A DNA stretch of 41,958 nucleotides from Bacteroidaceae bacterium (GCA_017469685.1 JAFUFW010000085.1:1-41958); one strand, 5' to 3'; shown: positions 8,750-16,650, counted from the first letter of the stretch. Made by a program: numbers and translations. Notes: generated by a model from the letters alone, not told the origin.

Positions 8750-9330
8750 ACAATGAAACTGATAACAAGAAGGGTGGGTGGTCGTCTGTCTCTGTGGCGG
8801 GGGATTGCCGTATCACACCCTTTGGGGCAAAGCTGCGTCACTACAAACTTGATGAACTGCCGGGGCTTTGGGATGTACTTCGTGGTAAGATGAGCTTCGT
8901 TGGACCACGACCTGACGTGCCTGGGTATGCGGACAAACTCGTGGGGGATGATCGTGATGTGCTGAAGCTGAGGCCGGGGATTACTGGGCCTGCAACGTTG
9001 AAATATCGATTAGAAGATGAGTACCTTACAAACGCAAGGACGCTGGTAGCCAAGCTTTACGATAAAAATCAAGAATTAGAGAATTCGAGAATTGTGCCTT
9101 CTGGGTCGCAAAGCTCAAAATCTGAAAAAAATCTGCTTAAAAATCTGCCAAAGGATTGGGAGAAGATGAGTGATCAGGAGTTGGTGGTGTGGTATAATAA
9201 TGTAATTTATCCAAATAAGGTGCGTTTGAACTGCTATTACTATCGCCACTATTCTTTCATCAATGACATCCAAATGATTATCTGTACTGTACTTGGGAAG
9301 AAGATGAAGTATGCGGGGGAAGAGATATGA
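8746..9330 (+). pseudogene. Undecaprenyl-phosphate sugar phosphotransferase, C-terminal half
   Basis: A 194-residue continuation of the same transferase in a different frame: SVSVAGDCRITPFGAKL, KLDELPGLWDVLRGKMSFVGP, the RPG and ITGPATLKY motifs, and the C-terminal VIYPNKVRLNCYYYRHYSF block. The conserved Asp-Glu of the catalytic region belongs to the N-terminal half's KFRTM domain partner, so this piece alone should be inactive. It could be translated separately: TTG at 8746 overlaps the upstream TGA as TTGA. A second unusual insert at about 9065-9160 (tandem GAATT and AAATCTG words) lengthens the normally shorter linker before MSDQELVVWYNN but keeps the frame. Most likely a recently damaged gene; a translationally coupled split enzyme is the alternative. 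Confidence 0.75.
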
Positions 9331-9352
9331 ACGGGCCAATTACAATAGATAA

Positions 9353-9606
9353 CTAATAGGTGAGTCCGAAAAGCCAAATGGGATTTTTGTAGCCAAAGCC
9401 TATTTCGATATTGTCAGCCACGACGTAGCTGTCAGGAAGGTCTGCAATTTGAGAGAAACCTTTCTTCTTGCCACCGACCTCGAAAATGAGAGTTCCGTTG
9501 ACCTGTAGGTCACCCCGCCTGGCATACTGGGTGGTATGATTAAAGGCCATCATGGCAGAGAAAAAGGATTTGCGAAGTGTTCCTGCATCAGCTGTGGCAC
9601 CGGAAA
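9353..9606 (-). pseudogene. C-terminal remnant of an AAA_14/DUF4143 ATPase
   Basis: On the - strand an open stretch reads GTLRKSFF, then GTLIFEVGGKKKGFSQI and YVVADNIEIGFG, and ends IWLFGLTY followed by TAG. This is the typical end of Bacteroidota AAA_14/DUF4143 ATPases (EVGGKNKxxxQI...DxIExGxxxxxPLWxFGxLY). Only about 80 codons remain; the ATPase core with its Walker motifs is absent, and the sequence upstream (higher coordinates) turns into A/T-rich non-coding DNA. It is therefore a relic, a sign of past gene turnover between the two defence cassettes. Confidence 0.6.
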
Positions 9607-10190
9607 AATTTACAAAATGTTTCTTTATGGAGAAAGAATAATGTATAAAAAGTTTCTTTCAAAAGAAAGATTTTGTGGATATTGTTTTGTTTGGAAAGAA
9701 AAAACGTGGAATAGATGGTATAAAATGAAGATTTAAAAGTTGCATGTTAACGGTTAATGTTTCAATTGCTTGGATGCATTGAAGGCTCTAGCTGATGCGC
9801 AGGGGCTTACAGCTGTTGGCTGGATGGGATAGACGCATTGCGTCTCAAAGATAATCAGAACGATAACGAAAACTTTTTTCAACTTTAACCTTAACGATAA
9901 ACCTTAATATAAGTTTCGGATGTTCATTTACTATTTGACAATTTACGATTTACTATGGATTTACAATGGGATTGATTTACTATTTCAGCACCTGCGGTGT
10001 TCTGTGTAAATTGCTAAATCGCCAAATCGTAAATAAATTGTACATTGTAAATCGTTAAATTGTAAATATGACGTCGGCTTCAGAAAGTTGAGTAACCTTA
10101 ACTTTTGGTTAGCGCAAGATATTTAGGGATGAAGAAAAGAAAAAGAATGTTAAAAGTGACAAATTATCCCTTAGGGTACCGGAAAAGTAG
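9607..10190 (+). repeat. Gene-free region with palindromic word repeats
   Basis: About 580 bases without a credible gene. It contains an A/T-rich part (9607-9740), the word AACGATAACGAAAAC at 9859-9873, and a large imperfect palindrome at about 9927-10070. In the palindrome the left half repeats ATTTACnATTTAC-type words and the right half their reverse complements (GTAAATCGTTAAATTGTAAA), around a small central hairpin CACCTGCGGTG. No tRNA, ORF or terminator is evident. Confidence 0.5.
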
Positions 10191-10198
10191 TATTTTTG
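10191..10198 (+). promoter_or_regulatory. Probable -7 box of the HNH-ATPase-TOPRIM operon
   Basis: TATTTTTG fits the Bacteroidota TAnnTTTG -7 element and lies 38 bases before the ATG of the HNH gene. No good TTTG is found 19 bases upstream. Just downstream (10206-10225) a perfect 7-bp inverted repeat ATAACGC/GCGTTAT with a 6-base loop would lie in the leader, where it could be an operator or an RNA hairpin. Confidence 0.5.
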
Positions 10199-10236
10199 CA
10201 GATTAATAACGCTATTGGGCGTTATATGAATAAGAT

Positions 10237-10623
10237 ATGGCTTTTAAGGAAGAACAAATACAAGATGTTTGGAATCGCGCATCAACCGTGGAGGGTTATG
10301 ACAAGAACCGCTTCAGGAAAGATGCGTGCGGTGCTTGGATTATAAGGGAAAAGTATGGCGATACCGATAGTATGTATGGCTGGGTAATAGACCATGTCGT
10401 CCCTCAGTCTATCCTTGTGGAGAAGGGTTTCCAGAAAGAGATGATTGACAACCCACAGAATCTGCGGGCATTGCAGCACGAGAACAATGCCAGCAAGAAT
10501 GATGATTATCCCAGTTATTCGGCGGTTGTGACCTCGGATGGCACCGAAAACATTTCCTCTTGGAAATTCCTGGAGGTGAACAAGAAAAAACAAGCATTGT
10601 TAAATAAATTATACCATTTATAG
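10237..10623 (+). CDS. HNH endonuclease, first gene of a defence-like operon
   Basis: A 128-residue HNH nuclease. The motif core is visible: WVIDHVVPQS (D52, H53), then DNPQNLRALQHENNASKNDD with N75, H81, N84 and K87, matching the H-N-H/K arrangement that coordinates a metal for DNA cleavage. No zinc-binding CxxC pairs and no extra domain are present, so DNA recognition probably comes from partners. The ATPase gene starts 2 bases after its stop and the DUF4435 gene overlaps the ATPase, making a compact three-gene operon. HNH plus ATPase recalls Septu (PtuA/PtuB), but there the ATPase comes first. The ATG at 10237 follows a -7 box by a suitable distance. Confidence 0.8.
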   Translation: MAFKEEQIQDVWNRASTVEGYDKNRFRKDACGAWIIREKYGDTDSMYGWVIDHVVPQSILVEKGFQKEMIDNPQNLRALQHENNASKNDDYPSYSAVVTSDGTENISSWKFLEVNKKKQALLNKLYHL

Positions 10624-10625
10624 AA

Positions 10626-11534
10626 ATGCTGAACACTATACATATCGATGGCTTGTATGGCTTATATAATTATACGATTGATCTCACGCAAGGCGAGGAC
10701 AAGCGGTTGAAGATAATAACCGGTCCCAACGGTTATGGTAAGACTACAATACTACAATTGATTTATGCCCTTTTCGCTAAGGACATGGATTTGTTCTACC
10801 ATATACCATTCTCAAGGATGGCATTTTCTTTTGACGATTTTGTCATCCAGGTGTTTCAGACGAGGACTGCGATTCAACCGGATGAAGAGTCTGACCTGCC
10901 TGGTGATGAACAAATCAGCATCAGCTTTGAACTGGATGGGTACAAGGAAACCAAAATAGACGGGCCGCTGGAATTGGTGCTCAACACGATGAAGTGTTTT
11001 TACCTGACGGACAAGCGCGTGCTGCTTAGAAACAGGGAGCAACGAAAGCGGACTGAAAATGCTGATACGGATTCCTCCATGAAAAAGGTGGCAGAAAAGA
11101 TAGCTGAAATCAAGAAGCAGGGCGACAATGAACGCGGTGTTGAATTCTTCAAAGAATTGGTTTCGTTTTTCAAGTTTGCAGACAAGGAAATGATGGTCGA
11201 TGAAATGTTTGGTATCCGGTTTAAGATGAACAATGCTTCGAGGACCATTATTCCTGTTACTGCTCTCTCTTCTGGTGAGAAGCATGTGTTGCTTCAGCTC
11301 TTTGAGCTTGTTTTTGACGGAAAGGCGGGAGATTTGGTTATGATTGACGAGCCGGAACTCTCTTTCCATCCGGCATGGCTTAATGTGTATGTATCGGTGT
11401 TGGAGAAGATACAGGACTTTAAACTGGAGGAGGGACGTGAGATGCAGATAATCCTGGCCACTCACTCACCTATGCTGGTTGGGGGGCGTTGGGACGAGAC
11501 GTTGGATCTTTATACGTTGAGACAGAATGGCTGA
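10626..11534 (+). CDS. ABC/SMC-type AAA ATPase, AriA-like
   Basis: A 302-residue ABC/OLD-type ATPase. Walker A GPNGYGKT lies at residues 33-40, the ABC signature LSSGEKH at about residue 215, Walker B LVMIDEPELSFHP soon after, and the switch histidine in ILATHSPM. Such ATPases act as sensors or clamps in defence systems (Septu PtuA, PARIS AriA, Gabija, retrons). It is followed, with an 8-base overlap, by a DUF4435 protein, the pairing that defines PARIS. It is short for AriA: it lacks a long coiled-coil insertion, having only one charged helix pair (about residues 140-175). Likely senses a phage protein and controls the HNH and/or TOPRIM nuclease. Confidence 0.8.
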   Translation: MLNTIHIDGLYGLYNYTIDLTQGEDKRLKIITGPNGYGKTTILQLIYALFAKDMDLFYHIPFSRMAFSFDDFVIQVFQTRTAIQPDEESDLPGDEQISISFELDGYKETKIDGPLELVLNTMKCFYLTDKRVLLRNREQRKRTENADTDSSMKKVAEKIAEIKKQGDNERGVEFFKELVSFFKFADKEMMVDEMFGIRFKMNNASRTIIPVTALSSGEKHVLLQLFELVFDGKAGDLVMIDEPELSFHPAWLNVYVSVLEKIQDFKLEEGREMQIILATHSPMLVGGRWDETLDLYTLRQNG

Positions 11535-12357
11535 AGAAGTGGTAATTGCGTCTATGCGTGACGCAAGTGAGGCCGTCGAGGATGCCAAGGTGGCTGACGT
11601 GAAATCTCTTTTTGATACGCATGTCAATGATGGGAAAGTTATATTGGTCGTAGAGGGATCTGATGACAAGGAGGTTTATGAGAAGGTAATGGATGCTACT
11701 GCTGTTTGCTTCTATCCTGACGGTAATTGCGAAAAGCATTTCGTTATCCTTAACGCATTGAACGGACGCTATGGCAATCGTCTGCTGGCTATCAAGGATG
11801 CCGACTTCGACAGGTTGAATGGAAAACGGCACCCTTATTCCAATCTTGTGCTTACTGATACGCACGACATGGAGGGTATGATAGTTGGGGCGTCTCTGTC
11901 AGAATTACAGGGCGAGGATGCCGACCGTTGTCAGGGCATCGACCTTGATGTTATTTATTCTGAGTTGGAAGACATCTCTTACTTGAAGTGGTTTAATCAT
12001 ACGAATCATTGCGGCATCAATTTCAGTAATGTGACTCTTGACTTGGATTTGAATGCCTATTTCAGTGCTTGTGTCGCCAATACCGATAACGTTGTAAGAG
12101 TGACATTGGCAGATTTGTTCGCTTTCAAGGCCGTGCATCAAGGAGTATCGGGAAAAGAGTTATGCAACGGCCACGACATTTTTGAGAGGGTATTTGTCCG
12201 TGCGCATGCTGCTAAAGTGAGCAATTTCGCGAAAAGACCTTTTTTCAGAAGGCTTAGGAGGGCATATCCCAAAGAAATGTTTGTGGATACTGCGCTCTAT
12301 CGGGAGATCCGTGCATGGGAAGCTGTGAATGGATATACTGTGCTGGCCGTTGCATAA
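11527..12357 (+). CDS. DUF4435 TOPRIM-like protein, AriB-like
   Basis: A 276-residue DUF4435 protein. The TOPRIM-like acidic residues are clear: E43 in ILVVEGSDDKEVY, D91-A-D93 in AIKDADFD, and the family block LTDTHDMEGMI (D114, E116). In PARIS the DUF4435 protein AriB is a nuclease released by AriA that cuts host tRNA and stops growth. Here it overlaps the ATPase gene by 8 bases (ATGGCTGA), so translation is coupled, as expected for subunits of one complex. What differs from PARIS is the HNH gene in front and the small ATPase. The C-terminal 60 residues are basic and helical. Confidence 0.75.
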   Translation: MAEEVVIASMRDASEAVEDAKVADVKSLFDTHVNDGKVILVVEGSDDKEVYEKVMDATAVCFYPDGNCEKHFVILNALNGRYGNRLLAIKDADFDRLNGKRHPYSNLVLTDTHDMEGMIVGASLSELQGEDADRCQGIDLDVIYSELEDISYLKWFNHTNHCGINFSNVTLDLDLNAYFSACVANTDNVVRVTLADLFAFKAVHQGVSGKELCNGHDIFERVFVRAHAAKVSNFAKRPFFRRLRRAYPKEMFVDTALYREIRAWEAVNGYTVLAVA

Positions 12358-12483
12358 ACAATTGTGTGCGTGATGGGATTGAACGATAACGAAAACTCTT
12401 TATCAACGATAATGATAACTTTTCGAACGCAGGTCGGAATGAGGACTGAGGAATGAGGACTGAAGAATAATCAATATAATATT
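12358..12483 (+). repeat. Word repeats between the defence operon and the DegT gene
   Basis: Holds AACGATAACGAAAAC at 12382-12396, AACGATAATGATAAC at 12405-12419, and a tandem GGAATGAGGACTGAGGAATG-type run at 12436-12468. No terminator or promoter is convincing. Confidence 0.6.
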
Positions 12484-13899
12484 ATGCCAGAAAGGAAAAG
12501 AATTTATTTGTGCCTGGCTCACATGAGCGAGGCGGGACTGGAACAGAAGTACATCAAAGAAGCTTTTGATACTAATTGGGTGGTGCCATTAGGGCCAAAC
12601 GTAAATGCATTTGAGAAGGAGCTGAAGGAGTTCGTGGGCCCCACCCCGACCCTCCCCAGTAGGGAGGGAGATGATCCCACCGCGACCCTCCCCAATTGGG
12701 AGGGGGCTGTTGTTGCTCTTTCCTCGGGTACGGCAGCGGTGCATCTGGCTTTGTTGGCTTGTGGCGTTGGCCCTGGCGATGAGGTGTGTGTGCAAAGCTT
12801 TACATTCTGTGCATCGAGCCATCCAATTACCTATCTTGGTGCTACGCCTGTGTTCATCGATTCGGAGAAGGATACCTGGAACATGGATCCGGAGCTCTTA
12901 GAGGAGGCTATTAAGGACCGTATTGCCAAGACGGGTAAGAAGCCGAAAGCTATAGTGCCGGTGGCTCTCTACGGTATGCCATACAGGATCGACAAGATTA
13001 TGGAGATAGCCAATCGCTATGATATTCCTGTCATCGAGGATGCAGCTGAAGGCTTTGGATCACGGTTCAATGGTCAGGTGCTGGGTACATTTGGTAAGTA
13101 TGGTGTGCTCTCCTTCAACGGAAATAAGATGATTACCACAAGCGGTGGTGGTGCCCTCATCACTGAAGATGAAGACCACTGGCGCGAGATAATGATGTAC
13201 GCCACCCAGTATCGTGAGAGCTATCCGTATTACCAGCACGAGAAGATAGGGTACAACTACCGTATGAGTAATATCTGCGCGGGTATCGGTCGCGGTCAGA
13301 TGACAGTGGTGGGTGAGCATATCGCTCATCATAAGCGCCTGCAGGCTCTGTATGAAGAACTGTTGAAAGACGTTGACGGAATCAACGTCCACAGTCAGCC
13401 ACGGATTCACACAGAAAGCACGGATAACACAGAAATAGTTCCTCTCTATGACAGTAACTATTGGCTGTGTACGATTACTATTGATCCGGAGGTTAAAGTG
13501 ATAGGGCAGGAGAATGCCTATAAGACCATCGTGCAAGGTGCAGTGGGGGGTGCAGCAGGAGTAATACATGCTGCTACATCAGCCACGACCGACTGTCAGC
13601 CAAATGACAATGTAGAAGCATTGCGTGTGGCTCTTGATCAAGCGGGCATCGAGGCTCGTCCTGTATGGAAGCCGATGCACTGTCAACCGGTGTACTGCCG
13701 TATAAGTGAAAAAGGAAAAGTGAAAAGTGAAAAATTACCTTCCGGCTCAGAATGCCTCACCTATGATAATTCTGTGGCCTATGTCAATGGTGTGAGCGAG
13801 AGTGTTTTTAAGGTCGGTATGTGCCTGCCTGCTGGACCATGCGTGACAGATGATGATGTTAGATATATCGTGGATCGCATTAAGAAGGCGGTAAGTTGA
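12484..13899 (+). CDS. DegT/DnrJ/EryC1/StrS sugar aminotransferase with in-frame repeat inserts
   Basis: A 471-residue PLP sugar aminotransferase that makes an amino sugar on an NDP-keto-sugar for surface polysaccharide. The signatures are strong: VVPLGPNVNAFEKEL, LSSGTAAVHLAL, VIEDAAEGFGS (PLP ring Asp) and FNGNKMITTSGGG with the Schiff-base Lys215. It is about 80-100 residues longer than usual because of low-complexity inserts. Residues 53-76 are two 12-codon tandem repeats (PTPTLPSREGDD then PTATLPNWEGAV). Residues about 306-318 derive from two CACGGAT...CACAGAAA words, and residues about 407-418 come from AAGTGAAAAGTGAAAA words (SEKGKVKSEKL). All keep the reading frame and fall at likely surface loops, so the enzyme may still work. 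Confidence 0.85.
   Translation: MPERKRIYLCLAHMSEAGLEQKYIKEAFDTNWVVPLGPNVNAFEKELKEFVGPTPTLPSREGDDPTATLPNWEGAVVALSSGTAAVHLALLACGVGPGDEVCVQSFTFCASSHPITYLGATPVFIDSEKDTWNMDPELLEEAIKDRIAKTGKKPKAIVPVALYGMPYRIDKIMEIANRYDIPVIEDAAEGFGSRFNGQVLGTFGKYGVLSFNGNKMITTSGGGALITEDEDHWREIMMYATQYRESYPYYQHEKIGYNYRMSNICAGIGRGQMTVVGEHIAHHKRLQALYEELLKDVDGINVHSQPRIHTESTDNTEIVPLYDSNYWLCTITIDPEVKVIGQENAYKTIVQGAVGGAAGVIHAATSATTDCQPNDNVEALRVALDQAGIEARPVWKPMHCQPVYCRISEKGKVKSEKLPSGSECLTYDNSVAYVNGVSESVFKVGMCLPAGPCVTDDDVRYIVDRIKKAVS
12640..12711 (+). repeat. Two 36-bp tandem repeats inside the aminotransferase gene
   Basis: Copies at 12640-12675 and 12676-12711 share CCCACC-CGACCCTCCCCA and GGGAGG. Each contains a palindrome CCCTCCCC-n3-GGGAGGG. 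The period is exactly 12 codons, so the frame is kept. A related C/G-rich word (CCCCAAAGGGGGGAGCGGAG) occurs at 18784-18803. Confidence 0.8.
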
Positions 13900-13970
13900 G
13901 AATTGAAATCGCTCAAAATACGTCAAAGAAACGGATTTGGCCATAGACATCGAGTTATCTATGTAAAGCA

Positions 13971-15122
13971 ATGGAATTAAATGATAATATGGTAACGACT
14001 TTCCTGAAGCTGGTGTCATCAGCGCTGTGGGCGAAACTACTAAGTTGGAACGGTAGGACTATGAGCCATCAGCAGTTCCTTTCGCTGATGCAATTGGCTC
14101 AGGAGCAGGCTGTGGTGGGACTGGTGTCACAGGGATTGATGGATAGTGGCGTGCGGTTGGAGCGTGAGGATGCCTTGAACTTGTTTGCCTTGCAACAAGG
14201 CATCAGGCAAAGAAATCGCGTCATGGATGAGGCGGTGGTACAACTCTGCAAAATGATGAATAATCATGGTATACGTTTCTTTGTATTTAAAGGGCAAACG
14301 ATAGCAACATATTATCACGACTCATCGTTGCGACAGAGTGGAGACATCGATTTCTACGTTTATCCAGACGGATGGGACAAAGCGCTCTCACTTTTTAGGA
14401 ATGAACTTGGAATCTCTATTAATGATCTTCACTCCAGCAAAGATGTGGGATTTGAATGGAATGGTGTTTTATATGAGATGCATCGCCAGATAACGCTCTT
14501 TACATATCCTCCACATAGCAGATATTGGAAAAAAACAGTTATGCCGGAAATCATGGCATCGCCATATCTCGTGAACATTGACGGCTGCGAAATACCGACT
14601 CTGACGCCTACGTATAATGCGCTGTTTATCTTCATCCATATCTTTCAGCATCTGATAGCTGATGGTATAGGATTAAGACAGTTCTGCGACTGGGCGTTAC
14701 TGCTGAACAACATTCACAATGAGAAATTAATAGGGAATGAAGAAGGATGCGATGATCTGTTTGAGGTTGAAATACTGGAGCGGCATTTGAAAGGGCTTGG
14801 CTTGCGAAAGGCATATTCAGGATTAGGGGCCATTCTTACTGATTACCTCGAGCTGTCAGAAGAGTGTTTTCCTTTTGCCATTAGTGATACAGACCATAGA
14901 AGGGTTACATCATTATGGAACAATATGCTCAAGATGGGGAACTTCGGTCATAATGTTGAATATAAACATTCCAATATGATGGCTCATGGATTAGAACATG
15001 TATTGAGAATGACAAAACAATCACGTGAGCTCTATCATTATGCTCCGGCTGAGGCATGGTGGCATATTCCTAATATATTCAAATGGTGGGGGATGAAGAT
15101 ATGGAGGATGATGAGGCGTTAA
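13971..15122 (+). CDS. Nucleotidyltransferase-fold family protein (NTP_transf_5 type)
   Basis: A 383-residue protein of the uncharacterised nucleotidyltransferase family often found in polysaccharide and peptide clusters. FFVFKGQTIATYYHDSSLRQ leads to SGDIDFYV, in which D125 and D127 form the metal-binding DxD of the polymerase-beta-like fold. Helical regions and FIHIFQHLIADGIGLRQFCD follow, also typical of the family. No membrane span is present. Its biochemical role is unknown; being between the DegT and YjbH-like genes it is probably part of the polysaccharide pathway. It starts on ATG 71 bases after the previous stop and ends 22 bases before the next gene's ATG. Confidence 0.75.
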   Translation: MELNDNMVTTFLKLVSSALWAKLLSWNGRTMSHQQFLSLMQLAQEQAVVGLVSQGLMDSGVRLEREDALNLFALQQGIRQRNRVMDEAVVQLCKMMNNHGIRFFVFKGQTIATYYHDSSLRQSGDIDFYVYPDGWDKALSLFRNELGISINDLHSSKDVGFEWNGVLYEMHRQITLFTYPPHSRYWKKTVMPEIMASPYLVNIDGCEIPTLTPTYNALFIFIHIFQHLIADGIGLRQFCDWALLLNNIHNEKLIGNEEGCDDLFEVEILERHLKGLGLRKAYSGLGAILTDYLELSEECFPFAISDTDHRRVTSLWNNMLKMGNFGHNVEYKHSNMMAHGLEHVLRMTKQSRELYHYAPAEAWWHIPNIFKWWGMKIWRMMRR

Positions 15123-15144
15123 AAGATAAGGATTGAAGAATGAA

Positions 15145-15882
15145 ATGAAAAGAAGATTTTACATATTGATAGTTTTGACAGTGCTGGCGACGAATATGCC
15201 GGCACAAGAGTATGGTGGGATGACGGGACTGCTGCAGGTGCCGAGTGCAGAGACTGACTCGGCAGGCACGTTCCGAGGTGGCGTGTCGTTCCTACATCAG
15301 GAGTTCTTGCCAGCACAGATGCCACGGAAGAATACATTCGAATATGTAGTGGGTGTCACGGGGTTTAGATGGATTCAGCTTTCGTACTGCGGCACATTGC
15401 TATGGATGCATAGGAATGGAAAAAAGGGCGAAAAGTTGGGCTTCTACAATGAGGACAGGTGTGTGAATGTGAAGGTGACGCCGTTGTATGAAGGAAAATG
15501 GTGGCCTGGGATAGCTGTTGGAATGGATGATATCGGACGGTTCGATAGAATAAAAGAAGGTAAGAATAGTAATAACTATTTCCAAAACATATATATCGTT
15601 GGCTCAAAACACTTTGCACTTGGAGGTAATGAGTTAGGAGCGCACTTAGCTTATCGCTATTATTCATCTGATGTGAATAGTGACAGGCGTGGTGTGGCTG
15701 GCGGGTTGACGTTCCGCCCTGCCTTCTACCGTCCGTTGCGTGTCATCGCCGAGTGGGATGGAGTGGGGGTGAACGTGGGGGCTGATGCTCTACTCTGGCG
15801 CCATCTGTTCTTACAGGCTGCACTGGTGCATGGACGTGGATTTAGTGGGGGCGTGGGGTATAGGTATAGGATACATTTTTAA
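15145..15882 (+). CDS. YjbH-like exopolysaccharide outer-membrane protein
   Basis: About 245 residues. A signal peptide (RRFYILIVLTVLATNMPAQ) is followed by the motif YGGMTGLLQVPSAETDSAGT, which is typical of the start of YjbH/GfcD-type beta-barrel proteins. The rest alternates polar and hydrophobic residues and ends in an aromatic C-terminal strand (GVGYRYRIHF) as expected of an outer-membrane barrel. YjbH-like proteins are linked with secretion of capsule or exopolysaccharide. It is shorter than enterobacterial YjbH (about 700 residues) but of usual size for Bacteroidota. The ATG at 15145 is chosen because the signal peptide begins there; an in-frame TTG lies 12 bases upstream. The stop overlaps the next start as TAATG. 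Confidence 0.7.
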   Translation: MKRRFYILIVLTVLATNMPAQEYGGMTGLLQVPSAETDSAGTFRGGVSFLHQEFLPAQMPRKNTFEYVVGVTGFRWIQLSYCGTLLWMHRNGKKGEKLGFYNEDRCVNVKVTPLYEGKWWPGIAVGMDDIGRFDRIKEGKNSNNYFQNIYIVGSKHFALGGNELGAHLAYRYYSSDVNSDRRGVAGGLTFRPAFYRPLRVIAEWDGVGVNVGADALLWRHLFLQAALVHGRGFSGGVGYRYRIHF

Positions 15883-16283
15883 TGATTATGGTAATAGATA
15901 TTAAGTTATTAGATGAATTGACGGCTAAGGCGAAGGAGTCGCCGAGGTTGAGGATGAACCTGGACCTGAGGACGACTCCTGAGGATGGTTCGCAACGTAT
16001 GTTGAACGCAATGGAACCGGGGACGGTGCTGCCTATTCATAGGCATAGAAAGTCTACGGAGGTGGTGGTGTGTCTTCGCGGACGCCTATTGGAGATATTC
16101 TATGATGATGAGGGGAAGCAGGGGGAGGTGTTTGATCTTTCGCCTAATGGACCGATAATGGCGTTGAGCATTCCTGTGGGGCAATGGCATACAGTGGAGG
16201 TGCTGGAGGCTGACACGGTGATTATGGAGGCGAAGGATGGGGCGTATGAACCGCTTCAGGACTGTGATGTTCTTTCGATTTAG
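15882..16283 (+). CDS. wbuC: WbuC-type cupin
   Basis: A 133-residue cupin of the WbuC family, regularly found at the end of O-antigen and capsule clusters. The motif PEDGSQRMLNAM leads to the metal ligands: H53 and H55 in PIHRHRKSTE, then E60, and H103 in GQWHTVE. The enzymatic role of WbuC is not established; sugar modification or isomerisation has been supposed. It starts within the preceding stop (TAATG), so it is coupled to the YjbH-like gene; ATG at 15888 is an alternative. It is the last gene before a terminator at 16479. Confidence 0.8.
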   Translation: MIMVIDIKLLDELTAKAKESPRLRMNLDLRTTPEDGSQRMLNAMEPGTVLPIHRHRKSTEVVVCLRGRLLEIFYDDEGKQGEVFDLSPNGPIMALSIPVGQWHTVEVLEADTVIMEAKDGAYEPLQDCDVLSI

Positions 16284-16478
16284 CGAACACGGATGACATC
16301 ATTTTCGAACATGGATATATTCTTCCTACGGGCATTCGACACCTGCTTAGCTTGTCGAATAGATTTTATGTAATTTGTTTGTAATCTTCACGCTTGAAGG
16401 CTTAATAATCAGCGTAATCTGTGCAATCTGTGGTTTGATAATCTCCGTGTTCTGTTTTATATAAGCAAAAAATCGAAG
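16284..16478 (+). repeat. Intergenic CACGGATTACACAGA-class words
   Basis: No gene. The stretch 16405-16454 (AGCGTAATCTGTGCAATCTG and following) is the reverse complement of the CACGGATT...ACACAGA word class that also occurs inside the DegT gene (13400-13435) and at 18721-18757. Confidence 0.6.
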
Positions 16479-16506
16479 GGCCTGCTAATTAGTTAGCAGG
16501 CCTTTT
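16479..16506 (+). terminator. Rho-independent terminator after wbuC
   Basis: Perfect 10-bp stem GGCCTGCTAA / TTAGCAGGCC with a 4-base loop followed by TTTT. It closes the polysaccharide operon. A-rich sequence on the left could also serve the opposite direction. Confidence 0.85.
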
Positions 16507-16650
16507 GGTTATAGTACATCGTAGTAGAGGTGAGTATCTGGGCTGGGGCATTGCTTCATCCTTTATCAGAGTTGACATGCCCGCTGCCTTCAATATAAAC
16601 ATCCTCTTTCTCTGTGCGGAAGAATAAGGAAAAATAGGTGGATTAGAAAT

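Noticed and set aside
9536-9736. 66-codon + strand frame in the gap before the HNH operon
   Set aside because: Lys/Phe-rich translation of A/T-rich DNA overlapping the AAA_14 relic on the other strand; no motif.
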